Source: an uncultured Lachnospiraceae bacterium
GTDB lineage: Bacteria; Bacillota; Clostridia; Lachnospirales; Lachnospiraceae
Assembly: GCA_947571775.1 (NCBI GenBank)
Contig: CANOZK010000001.1
Coordinates: 1 to 64,000 of the forward strand
Direction of reading: 5' to 3'
DNA length: 64,000 nt
Shown: piece by piece, positions 8,581 through 18,030 of the stretch
Position numbering within the stretch: the stretch's first letter is position 1
How the letters are laid out: each line of letters opens with the position of its first letter
Program-made: the position numbers and the translations under genes
Notes under the pieces: model-generated
What the model was told of the DNA's origin: nothing
Databases searched by the model: none
The model's input: only the letters and a program-made list of their open reading frames with translations

Positions 8581-9210
8581 TCACATCTGGGTCAAATCCA
8601 CCACTTTTGTGCACAGCCTGTCCACTAAGATTTTTTCATGGCTGATGACTACAACGCCCATTCGATGTTCTGATGCATAGGTAAGAACCAAGTTCCATAT
8701 CTGTGCCTGTGTGATGGCATCCAGCATAGTTGTCATCTCATCCGCAATTAAAAACCTTGTCTGCTCATTTAAAGCACGCAGCACACAGAACCTTTGCAGT
8801 TCCCCGCCGGACAATTCGGCGGGCCACCGCTCCAGCCATTCCTCCTTTATGCCCGCTGCTTTCAGCATTTGCGCAGAGGGCATCCCGACTTCTGAGATAA
8901 CTTTTCTCATTTTCCATTTGGGATTTATCGCTTTTTCGGGATGCTGAAAGATAAGCTGCACGGGATTGTATCCCATACTGAACGGTTCCCGTTTGTATCC
9001 GCTTTCTGCTTTTTCCGGTTTCTCCAGAAAGACTTCTCCCTGCTCTGGCTTTATAAAGCCGGCCAGGATCTTGGCCAGCGTGGATTTCCCATAACCGCTG
9101 GGGGCTGTCAGACCCACAACCTCTCCTTCTTCTACCGTAAAATTTACATTTTCTAGAATCTTCCTGCCTTTTGCATATCCGTAAGTAATATTGTGGGCTC
9201 TAAGTCGCAT
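8581..9210 (-). CDS. Nickel/peptide-type ABC importer ATPase 2 (NikE/OppF-like)
   Basis: A 209-residue ATPase. Walker A is TAPSGYGKST (Cys/Gly changed to Tyr but GKST kept), the signature is LSGGELQRFCVLRAL, and Walker B is FLIADEMTTMLD. It lacks the C-terminal oligopeptide-transporter extension and is shorter than typical OppF (about 320 residues), as in NikE-like subunits. It is last in the five-gene operon, overlapping the preceding ATPase by 11 bases. It would pair with the 9200-10141 product on the cytosolic face to drive import. Confidence 0.88.
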   Translation of the reverse strand: MRLRAHNITYGYAKGRKILENVNFTVEEGEVVGLTAPSGYGKSTLAKILAGFIKPEQGEVFLEKPEKAESGYKREPFSMGYNPVQLIFQHPEKAINPKWKMRKVISEVGMPSAQMLKAAGIKEEWLERWPAELSGGELQRFCVLRALNEQTRFLIADEMTTMLDAITQAQIWNLVLTYASEHRMGVVVISHEKILVDRLCTKVVDLTQM

Positions 9211-10141
9211 GAATACACCTTGCCTTTCCTCCTCGGATCATCCGGTAATCTGGACGCTGCCGGGTACATTCTTCTGTGCAGAGCTGGCATCTGTCCGAAA
9301 ACAGGCAGCCTTGTGGCAATTCACTGGGAAGAGGCTGTCTCCCCTCGATGGCTTCAAAGTCTTCCCCTGGCAGCGCCCTGCACAATGCTTTGGTATATGG
9401 ATGACGCAGCCCTTGCCCGCCGTGGGCAAAATCGATCCCAGCCGCTAATTCCAAAGTTGCGCCGGCGTAGAAAATAGCAATTTTATCCGCTATTTTTAAC
9501 GCTGCCTGGATATCATGAGTAATCATCAAGATTGCTTTTCCGCTGTCAGAAAGGTTCCGGAAATCTTTTAAAACTTCCCCAAGAGACTCGTCGTCCAGAC
9601 CCGGGGTGGGTTCGTCTGCGATAATCACCTTTGCCGATGAGGTTAGCGCAGTAGCCAGCAATACTTTTCTGGCCATGCCGCCGGATAGCTGGAACGGATA
9701 ATATTGTTTTACAGCAAGATCCAGTCCGTATCTATGTAAAATCTCATTGTTCATTTTCTCTTTCTGCTCTTTGGTTTTGTTTTGTAAAGAAATGCCAATC
9801 TGCTGTTCCACCTGCAACAGCGGATCCAGATAGTTGACGGACTGGGGAACCAGTACAATTTCCTGTCCCCGCAGCCGCTCTTTCTCCCTCTGGGACAGCA
9901 CCTTTCCCTTATATAGAATCTTTCCCCTTGTTCTCGCGTTATAGGGAAGGATTCCCAGGATGGCATGTGCCAAAAGACTTTTGCCGGAACCGCTGGAACC
10001 CACCACGGCCAGAATTTCCCCTTCGGCAAGTTCCAAATCCAGATTGGTGATTACGGTAAGTTCCCGCTTTTTTAGCCCTTGGATATATTGGGAAAAAGAC
10101 AGTTCCAGATTTTCTATTTTCAAGATCGGTTCTCGCTTCAT
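9200..10141 (-). CDS. Nickel/peptide-type ABC importer ATPase 1 (NikD/OppD-like)
   Basis: A 313-residue ATPase. Walker A is GSSGSGKSLLAHAILG, the signature is LSGGMARKVLLATAL, and Walker B is VIIADEPTPGLDDE with the H-loop MITHD. The C-terminus has the oligopeptide/dipeptide-transporter extension (RHPYTKALCRALPG, then a four-Cys segment CLFSDRCQLCTEEC), which in OppD/OppF/DppD proteins can bind an iron-sulfur cluster. Operon order is SBP, two permeases, this gene, second ATPase. Substrate not defined by the sequence. Confidence 0.9.
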   Translation of the reverse strand: MKREPILKIENLELSFSQYIQGLKKRELTVITNLDLELAEGEILAVVGSSGSGKSLLAHAILGILPYNARTRGKILYKGKVLSQREKERLRGQEIVLVPQSVNYLDPLLQVEQQIGISLQNKTKEQKEKMNNEILHRYGLDLAVKQYYPFQLSGGMARKVLLATALTSSAKVIIADEPTPGLDDESLGEVLKDFRNLSDSGKAILMITHDIQAALKIADKIAIFYAGATLELAAGIDFAHGGQGLRHPYTKALCRALPGEDFEAIEGRQPLPSELPQGCLFSDRCQLCTEECTRQRPDYRMIRGGKARCIHAT

Positions 10142-10153
10142 GATTTTTCTTCC

Positions 10154-10996
10154 TCAATCGTGTGCAGTGTTGGGATTCCATAACTTTTCCAGATTATTTC
10201 CAATTTTATCCACCATCAGAGAGAGCAGCACCAGGCAAAGCCCTGGGAAAAACGCCAGCCACCATTTACCGCTGGTGAGATATTTCATTGATTCGGACAG
10301 AATAACCCCGATTGCCGGTTCATGAGCCGGAAGTCCGAATCCCAAAAAGGTAATGGACGCCTCGTGGAGAATCGCATGGGGAAAGACCAGCACAACCCCC
10401 ACTACAAGCTGTGGAACGATATGGGGAAACATATGCTCCTTGGCAATATACCATTTGCTTTTGCCAAAGCGACGGGATAACTGTGTATATTCCACATGTA
10501 AGATCTGCAAAACCTCCGCTCGGATGACACGGGTCAGGGACGTCCAATGTGTACAGGCGATCCCCACCACAATTCCTTTTAAACCGCCGCCGCAGGCCAG
10601 AGAGATCAGAATAATGATGATCGTATGAGGCACCGACAGCACAAAGTCGATCAGCCAAGAGATACATCTATCCGCCGCTCCGCCGAACACCGGCCCGATA
10701 ATGCCAAACAAAACGGCTACGGCAGCGCTGATCAGGGAGGACAACAGTCCTATGCGCATACTGATGCTCAATCCTTTCAAAGTGCGCAGCAGCATATCTC
10801 TTCCCACCCAGTCGCTTCCAAACAGATGATCCATACCTGGTTTTGAAAATGTCTGCTCCAAATCCACCATCAATGCATCTTCCGCAATGAAGATCCCCGC
10901 CGCCATCACCCAGACAAAAAGAAGCAAAAACAGGCCGGTTGAGAAAATAGTCTTTTTTCGGATGCCCAGTGCGAAAAGTGTATACTTTTTTCTCAT
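10154..10996 (-). CDS. ABC importer permease 2 (NikC/OppC-like)
   Basis: A 280-residue inner-membrane permease with an N-terminal helix at about 18-40. A periplasmic-loop motif HLFGSDWVGRDMLLRTLKG is typical of OppC/DppC/NikC, followed by a five-helix BPD_transp_1 core. The ATPase-docking EAA loop lies around RAEVLQILHVEYTQLSRRFG. The gene starts two bases after the other permease ends, so the two are tightly coupled. It would form the second half of the channel. Confidence 0.9.
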   Translation of the reverse strand: MRKKYTLFALGIRKKTIFSTGLFLLLFVWVMAAGIFIAEDALMVDLEQTFSKPGMDHLFGSDWVGRDMLLRTLKGLSISMRIGLLSSLISAAVAVLFGIIGPVFGGAADRCISWLIDFVLSVPHTIIIILISLACGGGLKGIVVGIACTHWTSLTRVIRAEVLQILHVEYTQLSRRFGKSKWYIAKEHMFPHIVPQLVVGVVLVFPHAILHEASITFLGFGLPAHEPAIGVILSESMKYLTSGKWWLAFFPGLCLVLLSLMVDKIGNNLEKLWNPNTAHD

Positions 10997-10998
10997 AG

Positions 10999-11979
10999 CT
11001 ACCCCTCCTTCATCCTTGGATCTATCCAGACGTACAATAGATCTGCAATAAAATTTCCTGTATATACAAATAATAGGCTAATCATCACAATACCCATCAG
11101 CAAAGGAGCATCCCCCTTCAGTCCGGCCTGAACCGTGGCCTGCCCCAGTCCGGGATAGGAAAACACCTGCTCCACAAAAACTGCGCCGCCAAACAGTTCA
11201 CTAAAAGATAAAAACTGCAATGTAATCGCCGGGAGGGAAACGTTTCGGATCACATGATGCCGGATGATGCTGCCTCTGCTCTCTCCTCTGGCTTTCGCAA
11301 AAAGAACATACTCAGAATGCATCACTTCACAGACTTTTTCACGGGTATGCATACAGATATTGGCCACGCTGAGAATGCTTAAAGTCAGCGCAGGCAATAG
11401 GATATGCTGCACTTTGTCCCAGAGGGTTACTTCCGACTGGATTACCCCGATGGGAACACTCAGCGCCACAGGAAACCATCCCAATTTCACAGAGAACAGC
11501 ATGACGAATACGATTCCAAGCCAGAATGTCGGCGTGGAAATCAGAATGTGGCAGTAGACGCGCGCCGCCCTGTCCAGCCAGCTTCCCTCCATCACCCCTG
11601 ATAAAATCCCTAAGAAAAATCCGAAAATCCCCGAAAGCACCCAGGCCGTCATCATTAACACAATCGAGGAAACAAATTTTTCCCCTATCACTTCCAGAAC
11701 TGGCCTTCTGTATATCATGGAAGTCCCCCAATCCCCCTGGACAACAGAAGAAAACCACGCCCAAAACCGTTCTGCCGGGCGCTTATTCAGACCCCAATGT
11801 TTTGCGATCAGCTCCCGCTGCTGGGCACTGACTTTGGTGTCGGCGCCCACATAAGCCGTAACCGGGTCAATCGGAGACAACTCCAACAGCACAAACGTCA
11901 CAATACAAAGCGCTACCAGCAATGTAACCAATTTCATCAACCGATAAAGTACAAATTTGCCTAATGTATGTTTCTTCAT
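10999..11979 (-). CDS. ABC importer permease 1 (NikB/OppB-like)
   Basis: A 326-residue permease. The N-terminal helix carries the OppB-type motif LVTLLVALCIVTFVLLELSP, followed by a periplasmic loop (GLNKRPAERFWAWFSSVVQGD) and a BPD_transp_1 core. The EAA segment is TREKVCEVMHSEYVLFAKARG. It begins three bases after the substrate-binding protein gene and is followed immediately by the second permease. Membrane-embedded and heterodimeric with the 10154-10996 product. Confidence 0.9.
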   Translation of the reverse strand: MKKHTLGKFVLYRLMKLVTLLVALCIVTFVLLELSPIDPVTAYVGADTKVSAQQRELIAKHWGLNKRPAERFWAWFSSVVQGDWGTSMIYRRPVLEVIGEKFVSSIVLMMTAWVLSGIFGFFLGILSGVMEGSWLDRAARVYCHILISTPTFWLGIVFVMLFSVKLGWFPVALSVPIGVIQSEVTLWDKVQHILLPALTLSILSVANICMHTREKVCEVMHSEYVLFAKARGESRGSIIRHHVIRNVSLPAITLQFLSFSELFGGAVFVEQVFSYPGLGQATVQAGLKGDAPLLMGIVMISLLFVYTGNFIADLLYVWIDPRMKEG

Positions 11980-11982
11980 CTT

Positions 11983-13638
11983 CTATTCCCAGTCCCATTC
12001 TGCCACGTTGTCGAAAATCCTTCCGCCATGAGGCTGAACCACCGGCTGCCCGAAAGTAAAACCGTCTGCGCAAAGGTATACATGGTTCGCATTCACAAGC
12101 CAGCAGTAAGGCGCATCTCCCACAGCCGAAGCGTATTGCTGCACGGCTTTCCAATGCTCGATGGCCTCTGCTTCATCTGTGGAATTGAGCGCTTCATCAA
12201 TCTGTTTGTCCACTTCATCATTCTGGTAACACCCTGCATTGTCCCAGGCCACGACGCCGCCCGCATTGTCCCCATAATACAAATTAAACAGTTCGGAAGG
12301 GTCGCCGGAACCGAAGCCAAAGAACACCGCTTCTTTATGTATCCGCTCCACAATGGTATCCCATGTCACCTTTTCCAGTGTGACTTCTATCCCCATCGCT
12401 TTGGCCACATTTACAAATTCCAGGGCCATCTCTTGGCGGTAAACGCCATCCGTATACAGCAGCGTGAATCTTGCCTCTGTTCCGTTCTTGTCAATGGTGC
12501 CGTTGCCGTTGGTGTCTTTCCATCCTCCGGCTTCTAATATTTTCTTAGCGCCTTCGATGTCTGCATATTCCGAAGGTTCCAGAACCGTATCTTCATTGAG
12601 CCACGGCATTTTTTCCAGCCCTGTGGTGGAAACGGTTCCGTATCCGTTTAACACACCAGAGACAATCCGCTTTCTGTCCACCGCTCTGTTAAATGCCTGA
12701 CGGACGGCCAAATCACAAGTGACATCGTTTCCCATTTCCGCTCCATCCTGCGCTTTTTCGCCTTCATCTGGAATCATCGGGAAGCATACGCCGTAACACT
12801 CAATGCTGTCGATATTTTCTACATAAGTGCCGTCCAACTGCTGTTCTGCAAGAATCCCATCAATGGAAGCTACGTCCACATCGCCGTTTTGAACGGCCGC
12901 AAAAGCAGCATCTTTATCCAAAAATACCATTGTCAACTGTTTGATGTGCGGCGCCTGTCCATAATAATTTTCATTGGCAACTGCTATCACCTGCTGCCCT
13001 TTGTCCCATTGCACAAACCGAAAAGGCCCGGAACCGACAGGAGCGTCTTTGAAATTCTCATCGTAAGCCGCCTCCGGTACAATTCCCAAGTATGCCAGAC
13101 GTTCGATAAACGCAGAATATGTCCGGTTCAGTTTAAACTTTACGGTTACCTCATCTATTGCCTGAATCTTTTCAATCATGGTCAAATCAATATCCGAACC
13201 GGATTCTTTTGCCGCAGAATAGGTAAAAGCCACATCCTGTGCGGTCACTTTGCCGCCGTCGGAAAATACGGCATCGTCGCGTATCGTGACCGTCCAAGTA
13301 AGCTTGTCGTCGGATACCCGATAGCCCGTGGCCAAATCGTTGGTCCATCCCAGCTCTTTGTCCCTCATAAACAGTGTGGAAAAGAAAACTTTTGTAATGG
13401 AGCCATGACCTCCTGTGGACGGGTCAAACCCGGTTTCCGGTTCTTCCCCAATGGCCACAATCACTTCCCCGTTTTCTTTTCTAGCATTTCTCCCGTCTGA
13501 ACCGGCCGCCTCCTGTATTTGTGCCGGACTGCTTTTAGCCGAATCACGTTCCCGTTGCGTAACAGAATTTCCACAGCCAGACAAAAGCGCCGTTATCAGA
13601 ACCGCCAGCCAAATCCATGCAGCTGCTTTTTGCTTCAT
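11983..13638 (-). CDS. Substrate-binding lipoprotein of the importer (SBP family 5, NikA/OppA-like)
   Basis: A 551-residue lipoprotein. A hydrophobic signal ends in the lipobox LLSGC, so Cys22 would be lipidated and anchored outside the membrane. SBP_bac_5 features follow: FDPSTGGHGSITKVFFSTLF, LTWTVTIRDDAVFSDGGKVTAQDV, and a GSGPFRFVQWDKG hinge segment. First gene of a five-gene importer; ATG at 13638 behind AAGGAGGAAATCTT. Its promoter carries the same G-rich motif as the promoter of the neighbouring CsoR-family regulator operon, so import probably responds to that sensor. Nickel, another metal complex or a sulfur/peptide ligand are all possible; sequence alone does not decide. Confidence 0.88.
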   Translation of the reverse strand: MKQKAAAWIWLAVLITALLSGCGNSVTQRERDSAKSSPAQIQEAAGSDGRNARKENGEVIVAIGEEPETGFDPSTGGHGSITKVFFSTLFMRDKELGWTNDLATGYRVSDDKLTWTVTIRDDAVFSDGGKVTAQDVAFTYSAAKESGSDIDLTMIEKIQAIDEVTVKFKLNRTYSAFIERLAYLGIVPEAAYDENFKDAPVGSGPFRFVQWDKGQQVIAVANENYYGQAPHIKQLTMVFLDKDAAFAAVQNGDVDVASIDGILAEQQLDGTYVENIDSIECYGVCFPMIPDEGEKAQDGAEMGNDVTCDLAVRQAFNRAVDRKRIVSGVLNGYGTVSTTGLEKMPWLNEDTVLEPSEYADIEGAKKILEAGGWKDTNGNGTIDKNGTEARFTLLYTDGVYRQEMALEFVNVAKAMGIEVTLEKVTWDTIVERIHKEAVFFGFGSGDPSELFNLYYGDNAGGVVAWDNAGCYQNDEVDKQIDEALNSTDEAEAIEHWKAVQQYASAVGDAPYCWLVNANHVYLCADGFTFGQPVVQPHGGRIFDNVAEWDWE

Positions 13639-13673
13639 AAGATTTCCTCCTTGTATTTGCTCTTATTGCTGAC

Positions 13674-13722
13674 ATACTAACATCTGGCGGAACCTGCCAC
13701 AAGCCCCGGTGGGGGTTATTTT
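13674..13722 (-). promoter_or_regulatory. Importer promoter with CsoR-type operator
   Basis: On the minus strand the -35 is TTGTGG (13697-13702), then a 17-bp spacer and -10 TAGTAT (13674-13679). Immediately upstream of the -35 is a C/G-tract motif, on the plus strand ACAAGCCCCGGTGGGGGTTA, then TTTT. The same arrangement and motif recur at 14761-14811. CsoR/RcnR-family repressors bind G-tract dyads of this kind. Confidence 0.6.
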
Positions 13723-13746
13723 CAGATAAATTTTTAAAAAACAAAA

Positions 13747-13780
13747 TAAAAAAAGACACTTCTGTTTAAAGCGTCTTTTT
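13747..13780 (-). terminator. Terminator after the CsoR-family gene
   Basis: Inverted AAAAGAC/GTCTTTT arms flank a short loop; on the minus strand the stem is followed by a run of T. It separates the PfpI-CsoR operon from the importer promoter. Confidence 0.6.
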
Positions 13781-13783
13781 GTC

Positions 13784-14089
13784 TTACTTTATAAACATAT
13801 TGATGATCCGATCCATCTCCCGTTTCTTCTCCTGCTGTTGGGTATGTCCATGATTTTTTCCGTTTTCTACGATTTCATGGACACAATCTTTGATATAATC
13901 TTGAAGCAGGATTTTCCCCGCGCTGTTGATGGCGGACTTACATGCGGCAAGCTGGATCAGGACTTCGCTGCAATCGCGGCCATTTTCCACCATGGACTGG
14001 ACCGCTTTCAGATGTCCGATAATTTTCGCTATACGGTTGATGACTGCTTTCTCTTCTTTCGATAGTACATATTCCTCTATTCCTGCCAT
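13784..14089 (-). CDS. CsoR/RcnR/CstR-family transcriptional repressor with atypical ligand set
   Basis: A 101-residue all-helical regulator starting at ATG 14089 (MAGIEEYVLSKEE). It has the family core NRIAKIIGHLKAV, MVENGRDCSEVLIQLAA, SAINSAGKILLQDYI. Copper sensors use Cys-His-Cys; here the equivalent positions are Cys40, Tyr65 and Cys69, so the His is missing. Two cysteines without the His resembles persulfide-sensing CstR more than copper CsoR, although the C-terminal HGH tail could bind metal. It lies 60 bp after the DJ-1/PfpI gene in the same direction and is probably co-transcribed with it from the 14761-14811 promoter. Likely represses its own operon and the adjacent importer. Effector unknown. 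Confidence 0.85.
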   Translation of the reverse strand: MAGIEEYVLSKEEKAVINRIAKIIGHLKAVQSMVENGRDCSEVLIQLAACKSAINSAGKILLQDYIKDCVHEIVENGKNHGHTQQQEKKREMDRIINMFIK

Positions 14090-14149
14090 ATGCAAACTTC
14101 TTTCTTTTGTCGGTTCCCGCCAGGCTCCCCATTTTTTGCTTAGAAGGTT

Positions 14150-14731
14150 CTAATAGTAACCCGTTTCATCCAATTCCCACTGGTAATTTATGCTTTCGGC
14201 TATCTGCGCCGCCACGTCCACGTCTACCAAATCTGAGACTGCTCCCAAGGACATATCCAGAGCCGCCATGGCATCCCGACAGGAATAGATTTTTCCATCT
14301 GCCACCCATGACACGTCTGAAATCCAGTTAATACCCGCCGTAAACATCCGCTTCCAATTCTCTCCTCCGGTATAAGCCGCCACATTTCTGCGGTACAAAA
14401 GCCCTGTCTGGGCGAGAATCCCCGCTCCATTTGCCACCAGCAGACAGGCGTCTGATCTGGCCATACATTTTTTCAGAGTATCCACATATTTTTCATTTTG
14501 GTGAATCAGTCTTCTGGCGCCCCGTCCCCCCGGAAGTACCCAAACCCCGTCTATCTCCTCCACGTCCAAAGGCTCCGTCCACACCTTTACTCCCTGGGTG
14601 CTGTTTATCATATCGCCGGACACCGATAAATAATTTAAATGAAACTTCTTCTGAAAACTGCCAAACACCGACGCCGGGCCTGCTAAGTGCATAATATCAA
14701 AATCGTCATATAATAAAATATTCACATTCAT
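14150..14731 (-). CDS. DJ-1/PfpI-family protein lacking the nucleophilic cysteine
   Basis: A 193-residue flavodoxin-like DJ-1/PfpI protein. It has the family pattern ILLYDDFDIMHLAGPASVFG at the N-terminus and VLPGGRGARRL near residue 65. The nucleophile elbow normally reads VCTGA..LA..GLL; here it is VANGAGILAQTGLL, with Ala at the Cys position (about residue 100). Hydratase, chaperone or glyoxalase chemistry using that Cys is therefore unlikely, and a binding role is more plausible. First gene of a short operon with the CsoR-family regulator, behind a promoter sharing its operator motif with the importer. Confidence 0.85.
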   Translation of the reverse strand: MNVNILLYDDFDIMHLAGPASVFGSFQKKFHLNYLSVSGDMINSTQGVKVWTEPLDVEEIDGVWVLPGGRGARRLIHQNEKYVDTLKKCMARSDACLLVANGAGILAQTGLLYRRNVAAYTGGENWKRMFTAGINWISDVSWVADGKIYSCRDAMAALDMSLGAVSDLVDVDVAAQIAESINYQWELDETGYY

Positions 14732-14760
14732 CGCTTATTCCCCCATAGAATTTCTCTATT

Positions 14761-14811
14761 AGTATATCGGTAATCCACAGCCGATACAAGCCACCTGGGG
14801 GGATATTTTTT
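14761..14811 (-). promoter_or_regulatory. PfpI-CsoR operon promoter with matching operator
   Basis: On the minus strand the -35 is TTGTAT (14784-14789), the spacer is 17 bp and the -10 is TATACT (14761-14766). The sequence upstream of the -35 reads on the plus strand ACAAGCCACCTGGGGGGATA, then TTTT. It aligns without gaps to the importer site at 13699-13722, including its position relative to the -35. Confidence 0.6.
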
Positions 14812-14823
14812 ACACATTTTTTA

Positions 14824-14858
14824 TAAAAATGAGGACGGCACGCAAGGCACCGTCCTCC
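14824..14858 (-). terminator. Terminator of the second ABC module
   Basis: Arms GAGGACGG (14831-14838) and CCGTCCTC (14850-14857) with an 11-nt loop; on the minus strand followed by ATTTTTAT. It lies just after the permease stop at 14875. Confidence 0.8.
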
Positions 14859-14874
14859 ATATTTTGTAAAACCC

Positions 14875-17289
14875 CTACAATTCATTAATTGTTTCCGTGA
14901 CCGCCAAATTCCGAATCCGTTTGGACGGAGCATGAACCGAAGCGACGGTTGCCGCCAGGACAAACAGCAGGATAATCAGAAGAGAGCGCACTGGCAGGCT
15001 CCATGGATAATAGGGGAAATGCGCCGCAATCAGTTTTTCATACATCAGCCTGTTCAGCGGCAGACCGATGATGCAGCCGCTTACACAGCCCACAAACGCA
15101 TAAGTTGCCGCCTCCATAGCAATCATCCTGGTAAGCTGCTGCCCGTCCATCCCCACGGCCCGCATGGCTCCGTACTGTTTGGTTCTGGCGGAAACGCTCA
15201 TGGAAATGCTGTTGACAATATTCAACATCGTAATTAAGGCGATGATGATCAAAAAACCATAGATAAACAGTCCAAACGCCCAGTACAAACTTCGATCGCC
15301 CTCCTCGCGCCGGTCGCGGAAGGTATCGGTTCCTTTTACCAGATCGCGGACGGTTCGCATCTCTGCGTCGCCCGCATCTTTTTCCATCTGGATATCAATG
15401 ATTGCAAAATCTTCATCCCCGGTCAGCCGGGTAAAGGTTTGCTCCGAGCAAATCAGGATAATATCGCCGTCCGTTCCGCCGCTGTTGGAAAAGGGATTGT
15501 ATTTCATAATACCGCTGATCTCCACCTCAAAGCCGCAGAGTTCTATCCGATCTCCTATACCCAGAGGAACGTTTTGGTCCCAGATAACCAATACCTGGCC
15601 ATTGTCTCCGTATACGCCCGACAGGTCGCTTCCTGGTCTTAACTCGTCGTCTTTTAGAATGCAATCCAGTTCAAAGTTATCATAGGAAATCAGATCCACC
15701 GTCGTCTGTTCGGCTTCTACGCTGAATTTTGCCGGAATGGCCGTCGCTGACATTCTCCCAAAGGCCCGTTTCACTCCCGGCATCCCGGCGATTTTGGAAA
15801 CCAGCGTATGGTCTATGGTGTTGGTATATTCGCTGCTCTGGATCGAAAGATCCGGGGCATATGATTTTACCGGAAACATATAGTTCAGCAGTTGCACCAT
15901 TACCGAAAAACACAGAAACAGGATAATACTTAGAGCAAACGACCCAGCCATCAAAAATAGATTTTTCTTTGCTGATATGGCATGGGAAATACCCAGAGCC
16001 GTCTCTATGTTCAAAAGGCCCGCCTTTGTCCTGTGGCGTATCCTCTGCGCGCTGTCCAAACTGCCGGACACTGCCGCTACGGGCGATACTTTCGCGGCAC
16101 GCTTCGCCGGAGACCGGGCCGCCAGAAGCACCGTCAAAACACCTAACAGCGCGCCGCTTAAAATGCCGACGACACTCACCCCGACGACCGGCATATCCGC
16201 AAATTCGCCGCCCACTCCGTACCGCATCACCGCGCAGGCGGCCCAGGAGGCTATCGTTCCCAGCACAACGCCTGCGGGAATGGCCGTCTTACACCAGTTC
16301 AGAGCTTCCATCCTGACAAAACGGATGATCTGCTGTCTGCTCATGCCAATGCACCGCATCATGCCAAAAAACTGCGACCGCTGGGCAATGGTGCTGTTTA
16401 GGCTGCCCGAAATCATCAGGACGCCCGCCAGCAAAATCAGCAAAAATAACACTGCCACAACCGGATAGAGGTTTCGCAGCGTGGAATTATCGCTCAGCCC
16501 CATCATTGCCATGACAAGGGTATTTTGTGTTACATCGCCGTCAGACAGTCCGTACTGTTCCCGGATTTCGGCAACCGCTTTTTTGATATCTGCATGCGCC
16601 CGAAACTGGATATAATAAACCGGACTGCCCTTATCTTGATTTTCCGCAAGAATCCGATTCAGCAGCGCAATGTCCATAAAAACACCGACCTGTCCCTCCT
16701 GCATCAAAAGCGCCGTCGTTTCTCCCGTGTTGCTGTCCTCATACTTGAGATCGCTGCTACGAAAACCGATTACACGCAATGGATAACGGCCGGCCGGGGT
16801 ATCCAGCGTAATGCTTCCTCCCACATCCACGCCCAAAAGCTCCCTGGCGTCGGGTGTGAGAATCACGCCGTCTTCTCCCAGTGGAGAGAAATCCCCAGTA
16901 AAATAGCTCATAATCTCTGTTCGGAAATCTTCCTCAATGCCGCACAGCGCGGTCTGCTTCCCATCGATAAAATACTCTCGATCCATATCCAAATTTACCA
17001 CATCGTACCAGGAAGCGGCGGCGACGTCTGGGCGGGCGGCAATCTGTTCGGCTTCGTCCTTTGAGATGTTTTTGAGCTGAATATGCCAGTTTCCATGCAC
17101 CTCCTTTGTATGGGTGCTTTCCATTCGGACCAGCATATCGGCCATGCCAAAAATCGCTGTTACGAGAAATACCGCAAAAATAATGCACAAAAGCGTCATA
17201 CGGTTCTGCCGCCTGCGCACCTTCGCGGAAATCGGGATCAGACTCAGATAGCTTTTCATAATCGAACTTTCCCTGACAGAACGTTTCAT
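14875..17289 (-). CDS. ABC transporter permease, duplicated FtsX type (second module)
   Basis: An 804-residue permease. The ATG at 17289 lies within the ATGA overlap with the ATPase stop and is preceded by GGGGAGGTGCCGCGA, so translation is coupled. An N-terminal helix (about 25-45) leads into a MacB-like extracytoplasmic domain (about 50-260) and a first FtsX triplet with the [20 protein letters not shown] coupling segment. A helix near 440, a second extracytoplasmic domain and a second FtsX triplet ([20 protein letters not shown]) follow. Both coupling helices are well conserved. With its ATPase and two-component partners it probably exports or displaces an amphiphile or peptide; substrate unknown. 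Confidence 0.88.
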   Translation of the reverse strand: MKRSVRESSIMKSYLSLIPISAKVRRRQNRMTLLCIIFAVFLVTAIFGMADMLVRMESTHTKEVHGNWHIQLKNISKDEAEQIAARPDVAAASWYDVVNLDMDREYFIDGKQTALCGIEEDFRTEIMSYFTGDFSPLGEDGVILTPDARELLGVDVGGSITLDTPAGRYPLRVIGFRSSDLKYEDSNTGETTALLMQEGQVGVFMDIALLNRILAENQDKGSPVYYIQFRAHADIKKAVAEIREQYGLSDGDVTQNTLVMAMMGLSDNSTLRNLYPVVAVLFLLILLAGVLMISGSLNSTIAQRSQFFGMMRCIGMSRQQIIRFVRMEALNWCKTAIPAGVVLGTIASWAACAVMRYGVGGEFADMPVVGVSVVGILSGALLGVLTVLLAARSPAKRAAKVSPVAAVSGSLDSAQRIRHRTKAGLLNIETALGISHAISAKKNLFLMAGSFALSIILFLCFSVMVQLLNYMFPVKSYAPDLSIQSSEYTNTIDHTLVSKIAGMPGVKRAFGRMSATAIPAKFSVEAEQTTVDLISYDNFELDCILKDDELRPGSDLSGVYGDNGQVLVIWDQNVPLGIGDRIELCGFEVEISGIMKYNPFSNSGGTDGDIILICSEQTFTRLTGDEDFAIIDIQMEKDAGDAEMRTVRDLVKGTDTFRDRREEGDRSLYWAFGLFIYGFLIIIALITMLNIVNSISMSVSARTKQYGAMRAVGMDGQQLTRMIAMEAATYAFVGCVSGCIIGLPLNRLMYEKLIAAHFPYYPWSLPVRSLLIILLFVLAATVASVHAPSKRIRNLAVTETINEL

Positions 17290-17969
17290 TCGCGGCACCT
17301 CCCCAAATCACTGAGCGCCCCGTCGGATACCTGCAACACCCGGTCTGCGCTCTGGGCAATGCTGCGGTTATGCGTAATCATGATGATGGTCTGCTCATAT
17401 TTCTTGGACGCCTCTTTCAGCAGTGCAATCACCTCGCTGCTGTTCTGGGAATCCAGATTTCCGGTCGGCTCGTCCGCCAGAATCAGCGCCGGATGTGTGA
17501 TCAGCGCACGCCCGATGGCCACCCGCTGCTGCTGTCCGCCGGACAACTGACTGGGCAGATGCGTGCGCCGTTCCCTTAAGTTCAGCACCGCGAGAAGCTC
17601 CTCCAGATATTTCCGGTCGGGCTTCTGATAATCCAGCAGCACCGGGAAGATGATATTCTGCTCCACCGTCAGCTCTGGAATCAGGTTAAACGCCTGGAAA
17701 ATAAACCCGATATTCCTGCGGCGGAAAACGGTTAGCTTCTGCTCTTTCATGGAGAACGTATCCTTGCCGTCAATCAGCACCCGACCCGATGTAGGCGTAT
17801 CCAGCGCGCCAATCATATTGAGCAGTGTGCTTTTTCCAGAACCGGATTCCCCGACGATGGCTACATACTCTCCTCTGGGGACGGAAAAGCTGACGTTTTT
17901 TAACGCGTGTACGGCGGCCTCGCCGCTGCCGTAAGTCTTACAAATCTGCCTGACTTCTAATAAATTCAT
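17286..17969 (-). CDS. ABC transporter ATPase (MacB/LolD type, second module)
   Basis: A 227-residue ATPase starting at ATG 17969 ([14 protein letters not shown]) behind AGAGGTGCGGACACT; the frame extends 20 codons further upstream without a usable site. Walker A is GESGSGKST, the signature is [15 protein letters not shown], and Walker B is [16 protein letters not shown] with H-loop ITHN. Length is normal for the family. It sits between the kinase and the permease, with phased repeats just upstream at 18031-18048. Confidence 0.92.
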   Translation of the reverse strand: MNLLEVRQICKTYGSGEAAVHALKNVSFSVPRGEYVAIVGESGSGKSTLLNMIGALDTPTSGRVLIDGKDTFSMKEQKLTVFRRRNIGFIFQAFNLIPELTVEQNIIFPVLLDYQKPDRKYLEELLAVLNLRERRTHLPSQLSGGQQQRVAIGRALITHPALILADEPTGNLDSQNSSEVIALLKEASKKYEQTIIMITHNRSIAQSADRVLQVSDGALSDLGRCRE

Positions 17970-18030
17970 AGTGTCCGCACCTCTTTTCTCATTCTTTCTT
18001 TGAAATAATAGCACGGAAACACTACACACA

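Noticed and set aside
15969..17064. Several long plus-strand frames opposite the second permease
   Set aside because: High-GC shadow frames without family patterns; the minus permease fits its family throughout.
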